Assembly: GCA_963693285.1 (NCBI GenBank)
Contig: OY848917.1
Span: 27,033,745 to 27,097,744, forward strand
Origin: Xestospongia muta
Lineage: Eukaryota; Porifera; Demospongiae; Haplosclerida; Petrosiidae
Direction: 5' to 3'
Length of the DNA: 64,000 nucleotides
The translations under genes and the position numbers were made by a program. Under the pieces are notes generated by a model, which had not been told where the DNA came from, made no database searches, and was given only the letters and a program-made list of their open reading frames with translations. Shown in pieces: positions 1-11,800 of the stretch (its first letter is position 1; the number at the start of each line of letters is the position of its first letter).

Positions 1-995
1 TATGTATATTAAGTACATGTTAATTATTATTGTATTATTATATTATTAATAATATATATAATATATAATATAATATATAACTTATTGTACAGGTTATATT
101 GGAATCAACTTGGAGATGAAGGTGTGGCTGAAATGGCGGAGAGTCTTAAATATGCCCAACATTTAGAACAAGTCAGGTCAGTTACCTTATAGTCAACAGT
201 AATATTGTAAAACTTGTAAAAATTTGGTACTCTAATTTCAATACTAAATAATTGTTTCAAAGAAATACCCACAAAATACCTCTATAAATTATCCACTGAT
301 ATCGTTAATAAATAATACTCTAATTTTTATGATTCATCTACTTTCAAGAAGCAAGCTCCACTAGCTGATACAGGTTTAAGGATGTAATTATGTCATATTT
401 GAAATTATTTCTAAGTCCTACTGAGATTTAGCTCAGATCTGAAGCTTCCAATTATGTTTAGTATCATTCCTTCTTAAAATGGAGTTTACTGTCTTGACAA
501 AGAAGAGACCATATCTGGATTTCAATTTTAAAGTGGTCATGTCCTCTAATTTCATTAAAATTAATTATTTGAACTTGCCTCTTAAAATTTGCCTTTAAAA
601 TTATAAAATTAAAACTTTATTTATGATGTGATAATATACTTTGCCAAATTTTTAGAAGCAAGTCACAAAGTAGTAGTAATATTCAGTGATGCACATTTTG
701 AGTATTACATTATAATTAAAACAGGAAATAAAAATATTATGAGTTCAATTAAGTGGTTTTGTTTGGACCTGTTTATGGGTGGAGCTAACCTTAAATTGAA
801 TTAAACTGCTAGAATTATTATGTTGCTCCACAAAAATCCCACTGCACAATAAGATATGAAAATTATACATGTACAATTACATGTATTATATATGATTATT
901 GTTTTGTATAGTTTTACTAAAAATAATATCAGTGATGAAGGTGGATGTATGTTAGCTGAAGTCTTGAAAGCCACTCAGTCTATTAAGCAGATGAG
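1..995 (+). CDS. Partial NLR gene: last two LRR exons (5' part outside window)
   Basis: Two 84-nt exons (93-176 and 912-995), each flanked by AG and GT and both in phase 2, encode ribonuclease-inhibitor-type leucine-rich repeats of 28 residues (first contains NQLGDEGVAEMAESL, second NNISDEGGCMLAEVL). They are near-identical, introns included, to the last two LRR exons of the NLR at 24.4-29.3 kb, so this is the 3' end of a paralogous NLR whose NACHT part lies to the left. LRRs of this type usually sense ligands or hold the NACHT in an autoinhibited state. No further LRR exon or clear stop exon follows; reading past 995 meets a stop within the intron-like sequence. Confident as LRR exons, less sure that the gene is functional. 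Confidence 0.8.
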
Positions 996-2015
996 GTATG
1001 TGTTCAATATTTATATTATATCATATACTTAGGATATAGCTATATTGTATGTTCATTTTATAAATATTTTAATACTGTTTAATTTCTAATATAGACACTC
1101 CCATAAAGTAAGTACATAGGAAAAATTGATTATTATTGAACAAGAAAAACTAGAGTGTGCCTATTACATTAAAATCAAAATTACCAAGTTAGCAATGCAA
1201 GCAAGCCTTCTACCATCATGTCAGTGTTTTTCTGAGTTCCTTACTTCATTATTAAATAAAATACAGAGAGCATAAGAGGTTGTATCTATTGATCCAAACT
1301 TGTCATCTTTTCACCTAGGCTGGACGCTATTTTTATCAGTAGTAACATGTTCTTACAAACTTTCAAACTAAAACTGTACTACATATTATAATTTAAACTG
1401 TAGGCTTAATTAATTATCATTTCATCAAAAGGTTTAGCTTCCATTCTAATTATAAGTGCCAGCAAATAAATCACAAGGTGTAAAGTCACCTAATATTAGA
1501 GAAATTAACCAGAGGGGCATCTATTAGAAATTATATCATACTCCAGTATTATGCTTGGCTCTCAGTTATAAATGCCATACACTTAACTATCATACATATC
1601 ATAATATGATACCGTGTATATTATTCTGATATTATCTCATATAGAGTGTATTATAATGAAGTCTCTTACAAGTCACGACTTGCTTTTTATAATGCAAGTC
1701 AATACAGACTACGTAATGGACTGCATGAAGTAAAATATGCTATTTAATTTATAGGAAATGTTCTTTTATAAGTTGTACTATTTCATTTTCTATATTCTTG
1801 TACATTGTACATCACATAGAGACTCTATTTTTCAATTTTCTTTTATATTTTACACATTGAACTTTATTAACATGATAATTTGGACACTTATGTATATGCA
1901 AACTATTAGTACTTTATTTCTGTTTTGTTAAGTCTCATAATACCATTTGATTTTTAAATGTTTAACATAATTTTTAGGAATTCTAAAATGATTTTTGATA
2001 ATACAAAAAAAATTA
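996..2015. other. Duplicated non-coding flank downstream of LRR exons
   Basis: No gene seen. The stretch matches 29308-30270 with few differences, so it belongs to the segmental duplication that carries LRR exons plus the 3' end of a PAP gene. Confidence 0.7.
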
Positions 2016-3440
2016 AACCAACAAGTATATTTAAGTAAACAAAATGAAAAACAAACATTATAAAACATTATGACAATGAATGAAGATTGACTCCACATTG
2101 TGTTCAATTCATAGAAAGTCTTTAACAGATTAAAATTGCAAAAAAGATTATATTTGTCAAAATTGTCCTATAATTTTTTTGGTATCAGATCAAAAGTTCT
2201 GGTCAATGCTTCATAGTCATGAATTTTAAAGACAAAACATGATAACATTTGGTCTGACCGACCACTGACAATTAGCCTGTGTTTTATATAATACCTTTAT
2301 ATACAATATCTTACTGGGTTATTAAATAACTAACTAACTTAATTCTTAATTACTTGTCTCTAACATACTATAGTGGTTTGTAATCATAAAGAGCATTGAA
2401 GATAATGTACTAATTCTAATTACCTTGTCATCAAGATATATAAAATAACTGGGAGGATTTGATTTATGAAAATAAAATGGTAGGTCATGTAAGAAATGAT
2501 AGAATTTACTCAAAGTCTTGTAAAAGTGGTCTTCCAGCCATTACAATAATAATATGTATTATTCCATCATTAGTACACTGTCCTTGATACATTTTACAGG
2601 TTCTCTGGTAAGTATGATGATGTCCCCAAAATGCAATGTCAACTTTGTATTTCTTGTATAGACAAGATGTAAAAGGTAGTCAGTGATTACTAACTTACTT
2701 TATCTCTAAAGAGTCTCTTCAGTTGAGCGATAAGCTGCATTCCATATGGTTCTTTAGTATCATTACTGTTGACATACATTGGTCTAAAAGAAAAAAAAAC
2801 AATATGTACACTTATCATTAAGTGTATACTGTATATTAATTTTAAATGGACATTAGATTGCACACACATCAAAATGTTGCATCATGTGTTAGTTTACAAA
2901 AAATCTAATTACAATTTGTGTTATAATTAATCATATTCCTTAATAAATGAATCAACACTTGTTTTCAGCACTATACATTCTCCATTGTATGGTCAGAATT
3001 TTAGTACGATTAACACTCTCCAAATGATAAATTAAGAAGTAATATTGTGGAGAACCAATTGTAAAGTTATTTTCAGTACTCATCACAACAAAATGAATAC
3101 AACCAAAATCTAAACCATACCTAGTAAAAGAAACATAAAGTAGACAATAACATTCATATGAAGAGTGTGTTATGATAGCTCATTTCTGAGGTGTATCATT
3201 AGTTTTAATGACACAAATGGAACCAAGATCTGAATCCAGTCTTCGCATGAGAAATGAATTATTGTTTAGGGTTTAGAAAGTAAATATAGGTTCACAAAAT
3301 AGTTCTATTCATCCAGTAATGCCCACAAAATAGTCTGGTTTCTATTTTGCAAACCTGAAACTGATGACACATTATATATATGTAATGGCATTCCCCATTA
3401 CTCAAGACTATTTTCTAATCAGACATTACACTATAGGTAA
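2016..3440 (-). pseudogene. Truncated purple acid phosphatase 3' fragment (copy A)
   Basis: Minus-strand exons matching the intact PAP at 44.3-50.5 kb are recognisable: the GHHHTY metal-ligand exon (about 2517-2660), the exon with RPMYVNSND (about 2692-2786) and the exon with YGLDFGCIHF (about 2990-3121). Lesions visible by comparison: the C-terminal exon beginning HYGYTR is deleted (sequence jumps at about 2130); the acceptor before the small exon containing NPPSYF has changed from AG to AA; the GHR metal motif at the end of the YGLD exon is lost; and GMAG has become VMAG. All exons upstream of about 3440 are absent. It is the end of a segmental duplication and not a working gene. Confidence 0.8.
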
Positions 3441-5080
3441 TGACAGCTATTCGAGCTAGTTTTCTCTGTGTCGTGGAATGGCTTTTTGTTTCATTTTGTT
3501 TTTACCATTGTTACCTGTCTTTGTCTAGTATTTTGTTGTTTCCCTCCTTTTAAGACTGTGTTATAAATAGGAGATATATAGGTGGTGTTCTTTTCGAACA
3601 AAGTCTTTTTAATAATGTTACCTGGTCCACTACAACATCTATTGTTGCACACTTTTATATAATCAATTGTTTCTTAATAGAGCATTTAAAATTTTGTGCA
3701 ATGTTAAAAATAGCTTTTATGCTTATAATTACTGTAAAAATACATGATATACTCAAAAGAAAGAGCAAACTAAAGTATTGTCAAACAAATGCAGGGCTAT
3801 AATCAAATTGAACTTACATGTAGGCCACACAAACAATACAGCATAATGTGAAAAATTAGTACACAAGTTGTGTTGAATCATTGTATCATTAATATCAGTG
3901 GATGTCATATGTCAGTTCAAAAAAATAGTATAGCCCGTGTAGGCAAGGGTATTTTACTGTCCAGCAAGAGTTATGGGCACATAGTGCCCATGATAAAATT
4001 GGGTGAGGGTACAACCCATCCGAAGACCACTTTTCTCAAGGCTATTACATGCCCATAACATCCATTCAGACAGTGTTTTATATCTTGTTGATCATAATTC
4101 TATTAAGAATAATGTAACTACATGTCAACTCATATCACTATTGCTCTATGATTATAATTGAAGAGATCAGTGTTACCATATGTCCTTCTGACTTGTATGA
4201 GATAGTGTACACCTACTTATGTGCACTGAGAGTCATTGTCCATCTTTAAATTTGAGCTGATGATATTGTAGAAGTTTATTTTATTACAATAAACAAGCAT
4301 TGAAATGGCTTGTGATCAAATAATATGGAAAATGACAACCAAACAAATTCTGATTGATTTCTTTATCCAAAGATATTAGTTAGTCCTTTCTCAATTTATG
4401 AGTATATTTCATACTAGTACCTTTTCTTTGTACAAACACATGATTGGAAGTGACCAATGACTTTACTTTTTATAAGAGAGATGTGATACACTAAATCCTC
4501 ACATTAAATTCATATTTCAAACTCCCCAAGATGACCACAAGTACCAGTAGCCGTTGAGACCCTCAATTTTAAATATGGTAGCTCAAGCCCTTAAATTTTT
4601 GCTAGACTAGACACTCAGAGCTAAATGAGACTGTTTTATTGGAATATAAGCAAGATATATATACTACAATAAATACAGAAAAGTATAAACTAAAAAATAG
4701 CACACAAGAAAAATTACATTAACACTAAAATATAACTGTTAAAACATAATAACGTCACCTTAATCAATTTAAAAATAGTGAACAATTATTAACAAATACA
4801 ACTTTCTAAATTAATAATACTTAATACAATGAGTTCTAACCAAAGTAAACAATTAAAAATACCGTATAATTATATTGCATAAATAAAATACGACTAATAC
4901 ACTAGCCAAGTGAACCTTGATAAAATAAAGCTATTACAAAAAAAGCATTCATACATGCATCACTTAGTAAGTAGAACTGAGTTACAAAGTTTTTAAAAAC
5001 ACATGATATTGTCACTTCTATTTCTACATATACTTAATCGATTATATTTATTTGTTACTTCTTTGTGTCTACAGAAATAA
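3441..5080. other. Intergenic, 3' flank of the caspase-ApoL gene
   Basis: No supported gene. AT-rich sequence downstream of the minus-strand gene ending at 5081; it probably contains that gene's 3' UTR. A short plus-strand open frame near 3870 shows no similarity or composition suggesting coding. Confidence 0.5.
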
Positions 5081-5888
5081 CTACTGTTGTGGCCGGTTTA
5101 CTCTAGCTAGAAGCTCTTGTACACTTTGTTGCTGGTCAACCATAATATCTAGCTGATCCTGGATCCACTTTGACACATTGTTGTCTCGATTGTTACGTAG
5201 CCTGTAAGCATTGATGACCAGTTCATAAATGTCAAGTGGTAAAACTAATGCAGTAACAATGCCACCTGCAATTGCTATTCCTTTTGTTGCTGCACTGGCA
5301 ATTCTTAAAACCATAATACCTCCATCTATTGCAGCTATCCCTCCAAGCTCAGCTACTTGCGCAGCATCTACTCCAATTCTTGCAAAAATGGTTGATACTC
5401 GTGTTACGCTCTGACCAGCACTCAATAAAGCAATAGTAATATTTTCTTTGTCTTGATTTGGAAGTTGTGTTGCTAGTTTATGAGTAATATTTGCTAACTC
5501 AATTTTTAGGTTGTTAATAACTTGACAAAGTTGCTTATCAATTGTGAGCAACTCTTGTGCATTCTTTAATTCTTTGTTTGAAATGATAAGATCAGCTAGT
5601 GTTGCACCAAGTGATGTAAGCCCACCTAAAAGCGCTATTCCTCCTCCTACTCCAGCTATGACTAATGATCCACCTAATGTGACTGGAATAAGGCCAAATC
5701 CAACAATTGACACAACTCCACCAACAATGCCAGCAGATGCTCCAGCAATTCGAGATATGCGTGATTTACGTGTCACTTCAATCACCTTTTCTTTCTTCTC
5801 ATTTAGAGCTTCTATTGAATCTTTACGCATTGGAATCCACATTGCACACGCAATCCTTAACTTGTTCCCAACTTGTACTCCTTGTTCA
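5081..5888 (-). CDS. Exon 6: apolipoprotein-L-like membrane-active domain
   Basis: The last exon starts after ...taatag at 5889 and completes the split Leu codon of exon 5. It encodes a basic amphipathic stretch (KEKVIEVTRKSRISRI) followed by a Gly-rich hydrophobic hairpin (SIVGFGLIPVTLGGS, then GVGGGIALLGGLTSLGA), a polar helix (KELKNAQELLTIDKQ) and a second hydrophobic segment (GIAIAGGIVTALVLPLDIYE). This order is characteristic of the ApoL family. There is no signal peptide, so an intracellular membrane role is more likely than secretion. A stand-alone start (MHKHFF, upstream in frame at 5911) exists only by reading through the intron end. Confidence 0.85.
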
Positions 5889-8800
5889 CTATTAAAAAAA
5901 TGTTTGTGCAATTATTTGCACCTAGGAAAATGATTTTAACTAAACTAAAATAATATAGTTTTAGAAGATACTGACTTCACAGTAAAACACTTATTACAGC
6001 TACAAAGATTGTTCTATTTATATGACGCAAGAAATATAGGCAGAGAACATTCTATATAGCAAGATGCTCGGAGCACTATCAGTCACACCTATCACTGTAG
6101 TGTTTGTGGTTAACATTCATTGGTTACAAAATATTTCAATGAGCAAAGGTGCACTCAGTTTTATTTCTTTCATTGCTCTTGAAAGTCGTATGCAACAACA
6201 ATACATAAATGTGGACATGATATTATATTGCATACATAAGATGTGATCCAAAACTATTATAGGACTACATGGTACATATGGACACTGAAAAGACCTAAAC
6301 TAAAATTACTGAGTTTTTTTCTAATACTTATTAAATTGAATCATCTATAGATCTTGAGGCTTTACAAATTTATGTGTTATTCAAAAATTATTAATTAAAG
6401 GCATGGAATTGGCATTTAAATAATAAAAATAGTAACACTAAAAATGCATGTTGTTTACTATCACATTTTAAGAAATGTCCTCTTTATATAAAAAGATTGC
6501 AGCAGCAATATACTGTGTTACTTTGTTTATCGTTTATACCTCAGTACAATTAATTATATAATAGACATATGTCTAAAACCATTACCACCTTATCAACATT
6601 AATAACTTACAGTAGATTTTCTGTTGATTTTCTTTTTAAGTTCATCAAGGAGTGGCACCATCGTCTATTTTGAATTTGAATTTGATGTCTTACATCACAT
6701 TGAGTTTGTAGCAAAGAATCTAAAGGTATATCATAACTTTGCATTTCACGTAGAACAAGAGCTTCGACATAATAGCATTCTCCACTAGATCTTTGACTGG
6801 TTTGTGGAACATAAACTTCTATACGAAATCCATCTTCAATAACTTCACCCGCATTTTCAAAAAATGCGTAGTTTCGACGACGTACCCTTCCTCGTAAAGC
6901 GAAATTTCGGAAACGTAGCCTTCCATCTTCTTGATCTTTTAACCAAATGTCATAAACAAAAATTTTAGGCTTTCCCTCCAATGTTTTACAATTTTGAACC
7001 TTTTTTTCTATATCTGCTATCATTATAATATCATCCTTTTCCTTAGGGAAGTTTGAGCCGAATATCCCGTCAATACATCCATATCCTAAAACACATAAAA
7101 CAAAGCAGCTAGATGTGCTGTGGTCAGCCAATGCAACATAATCAAGAAGTTTCGAAATAGCCCCAGTAGTGAGTTGTGAATAAAGCTGAACGTGTAGACC
7201 ATAAACATTTTCAAAAAGATAGTGAAGGCGTCGAATATTATAAGTATTTTCTAGTCCTTCATGTTTGGGGCAGCTGATGTTGTCGACAATGATACAAACT
7301 CCTCTAGGAGATCCAGTAATAACATAAACTGGAGCCTACATCAAAAGAATCAAAAGAAATAAAAAAACAAACTAGAATTGGAAAATGTGCATCTAAACTT
7401 ATGATAACTTTATGAAGGCACAGATGTAATGTATCTGCAAATATCATAAATTGCATGAAACTTGCTTTATAAACTATAAATTACTTTTGGGAAGTGAATT
7501 CAATTCAAATTTTTCTAATCTAGTAAACAATACATATTCCAAATTCTAAATAAACTCTTTCTATGTTATAAAATGAAAAAGTTATTTTAAAGGATAAATG
7601 TAAGTTTTTGCTTAGCCAAAAGAGCTAACTAGTCCTTTACAATACATCTCTTGACTAGTTATTACATATTTAATAGAATGCTGTATTATGATGCTAGAAG
7701 ATTTGATATGATGCTAGAAGATTTGTGAAGGTTTTTTATTAACAGTTTGAGAAATATGTTAGTATATTTCAACTTTATAGAGTGCCAATCTTCAATCTAC
7801 TGTCTCAGTCCAAATATTAATAAATACACATGGCAACAGACACATTTATGCAATCATAATGCAGTTTGGAATAAATAAACATAATAATCTAGCACATTGA
7901 TTTGGAAAATTAATTCATTAACTGGAACATCTAGTGTTGTATTTTACTGTAATTAAAAACATCTTTTTTTACCTCTTGGTACAAGTATCGTGATTATTGT
8001 GACCACATCTGTATCTATTATTGTATACAAGCAACAATGCTAACATATAATTTGCAGTAAACGCTGATGCAATTAACAATAATTATAATCATAATACTTC
8101 TTTGAGAAAGGTTTAAATTGGGTATGACTGATTAAAGCTTCTGAGTTATGTTAATTGAGAAATTGTCTTTGAGCAAACTTCTGCTAATTAAAGTCTTCAG
8201 CCTTAAAACCTAGGGATAATTCAGTCCATTCTGCAACAACAGTAAAATTAAACTAATGCTGCAGTGCAATAACAACATTGCTATGCATGTTCCTATCTTC
8301 TATCATTTGCCCTCTAATGTTATTGTCTTTCCGTAATCTTCATTGTCTCTACTCAATTTACACTCATGCTCTGTACTAAATATTAAATAGCACAGGCACA
8401 GAATCCAACAATATGTCACTGATATTATGCTTAAGTGACTTTGATACAGCTGGTGAATATCCTAAATTGTTTGTGCCACTTGTACTATGTGTAGTGACGA
8501 TGCATTCTTTTTTGTACTGAATTTACCCATCCCTTCATTAACTTCCTTTTAAGAAAATGTTTTCATTTACATGTAAAAATGGGGTCTCTAAAGGTAATTC
8601 TTAATATTAAGCTACTGAAATTGCTTGATTTCATTTCAAAAGTGCTCAAAATTAAATGTGAGATCAAAAGAAGATAGATTTTTCAAATTGTGCTGTATCT
8701 GTACAATGGTTGCAAATCCTTTTCTTTTTGACTTATTGTTACAGACAAAAAATGTCAACAATTAAATGTATTTACTATTATCTACAATGATGCTTAGAAA

Positions 8801-11800
8801 CATATAGCTTTAGCATATAAATCAGTCACACAACATGGACATTTTTGAGGGAGACAGACAAGTATTTAACTATTTTGATATGTTTTAAGTGAGATATTCT
8901 GTGCTTTCTGCTGATAAATCTCAATGGACAATCCAGGCCATCTCTTTACTGCTATCACATGCCTGATATATAGTGGAGTGTGACAAATGCCTCAAAAAAC
9001 AAATCAAATGACCAAACCAAAGAGACAAAAAAAGACATCATAGGGTGCGCTCACTCATGCTCATCAAATATGTGCGTACAATGTGTGTAATTAATAATAT
9101 ATGAGTCCTCTTACATCATCTTCTATAGGTGGCTGTGGCACTGGTATGTATACTTCTTCCATAGGTCTGCATGTGGAGAAAAAAGTTGTGGTTGAAAATA
9201 CTGTGGATTAAGTCATCAAAAATACTTAATAAATCACTCACAGCAAATAAACCATCATCTCATGCTTAACGAGTGTCTAGATTCACTCATTAATACACAG
9301 TTACTTTACTCTACATACTGTATGCTTATCATTCATGTAATATATATTACTGTCTTCATCCTCATTTTTAAGAATTATTGCTTACAGTTTTATGTTCATT
9401 TCAACATGTTTTGTCAGACTACCAGAAATACAAAATGGTTGACCAAGCTGTGTCATTTCTTCATTGGCTCTAGTCAAGATATCAAGAAATTGACTATTAT
9501 TACTGAAGTGTTGAAAAGCACTGATGAAATTGCTGAGGAAAGGACTAGGCTGGCTATAGTCGATCGGCCTACTTGGTGATGATTGGATAATTAAACAATT
9601 GACCTCCTCAAATCCACATTGATCAGTAGGTTTACTTCTATCTTGTATATCATTGATATCATTAGCACAATAACCAGCATCAATTAGCAAAATCTTCGTT
9701 GATGTTATCTTATCAGATGCAACGTATGATTTAACCTCATGCAAAGAGAGAACATTTCCATCTGATGCCACAATATTGCCATATTTATCACTATGACTTA
9801 GCATAATAAGAAATAAACTTTGGCAATCATTAAAATCAGATTTTTGTATTCGCTGTAACTGCAACTTCATATCATCAGCTGAAAGATTATCAAATACAAT
9901 GACATCAAATTGAAGCCTGTATCTAAACAGCTCTAAGAGATTTTTGAGGTCAATTGTAGTTGCTTCTTTTATTGGATAACCTGTGTCTGCAAAATCATCG
10001 TTTTTGAACACTAAACATTTTCCTGCAAAGATATAATATAGAATTATATATTCATAATTACATAAAACTTTTTATAAAAATTAAAGTAGAGATGGCTAAC
10101 ATCAGCCAATACAAAGAATGCAAACAAAATAATAGGGATGGCACCATCTCTATATAATAGCACAGGTATAGAATGCAACAATATATCACTGATGTTATAT
10201 ACATAAGTGATTTAGATATATTTGGTGAATATCCTAAATTGTTTGTGACACCTTTATGTGCTATTATTTAGGGATGATACAATTGTTATCCATACCATCT
10301 TGTTTGCATTCTTTGCATTTGTTTAATATTACATTTACTTTTTTTATTTACTTGTTTGCTTAGTTTATTTTTTAAATACAAGTGTTTTGATAGCTAATTG
10401 AGAAAGTTTTAGCATGCTGGAAGGCTTGCGTAATGAAGATCCATGTTTAACCAGGTTACAAAAGGCATTCTTACATACTGTGATAAAGAAGTAAAATTAT
10501 TACAAGAAATTAGCTGGGAACTTTGAATGGTTTCATCAATGTTGTATCGGACTAATATTATCCATCTGTTTGTACTTCATTTTTTAGAAAAAGTTTTTAT
10601 TTACTAGTAAAAATAGCATATCTAAGGGTAGCTCTTGATACTAAAGTACTCAAATTACTTGGTTTCATTTCAAAGCACGCAAATGTCAGATGCAAGAGCT
10701 GATAGTTCCTTTTAAATTACGCTGCATCTGTGAAAATGGTGGCAAATCTTCTTTCACTTTTGGAGTGGACAAAAGAAGATTAAGAAACATTAATAATTCA
10801 CCATCTTCTACTGTGATGCTTAGAGATATTGCTTTAGCCTATGAATCAATCACAACATGGACATTGTCCTAGGGAGGAATACTGACAAGTATTAAATTCT
10901 ATTGTGTTTTGGGTGTGATGCTCAGTATTATTTGATAATAAATTTCAATAGACAATTCGGACATGCATCGGGACATAGGCACTGCTATCACATCCCTGAC
11001 AGCTTCTCTTAAAGATATTAATTGATTTAATACCCTATGCAGTTAGTTGCAAATATTAAGAGATCATGTGCTTTATGTGCCATTGCCTTGGTTTCAACAA
11101 TATTTTTAGAAAACTGTTGCTTGATAAGCTTGAAACCAAATTGTATAATTAATTATACTGGCTCTATTATACTTCATTTCAATTGTTTATTGCACCAAAA
11201 GGAATGAAAACACTGGACATAATTATATAACTGCTTTGCCAATAGTGAAGCAATTGGCAATTTGATGTTTTATATTAGAAAAGCAAGTTTATTCATACCA
11301 GTTTCCTGGTTCATTTATTTTCATCTTATAATTGTATTAATTACATGCAAGGAGAGTATAACTGTCTATCTCTTGTTATACTGTAATGATACAGAAACAT
11401 TTTGGTATATGCTTTTAATTGAAAGTTTTGCTATAAGTTGTTTTATGATTTCTAGGTCTCTAAATTATTGTAAGATCAAAAGTACCTTGTAATTTATTTA
11501 CTTCTCTAATTGGTCGTAGTCGAACAATCTGAGGATCTTCAATTTGTATTAAAGTTCTATTGTTAAAATTTAAAAAAATAGTTCATGAAACAACAAAATT
11601 AAGTTCTAATAATCAATCCTAATATTGCTTTGTAGATGCTAATATCAGTGTAATAATAAATAAAAAATTTAGGGTTCCTATAAAAGATGCTAGAAGAAAA
11701 AGCAATATAATTATAACCTTGACATGTTGTCATAGTTAGAACCTACACTTATATAAAACAAGCTAGTAACTTGTGTTGACTTTGCTCCAATGTTTTAATA

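Noticed and set aside
3870..4058. Plus-strand open frame of 62 codons
   Set aside because: No domain, no splice context, no paralogue; consistent with chance.
5229..5933. Plus-strand open frames opposite the ApoL exon
   Set aside because: They are antisense shadows of a strongly recognisable ApoL domain.
9262..9579. Plus-strand 105-codon open frame
   Set aside because: Antisense to caspase-like exon 3 and non-coding flank; composition not protein-like.
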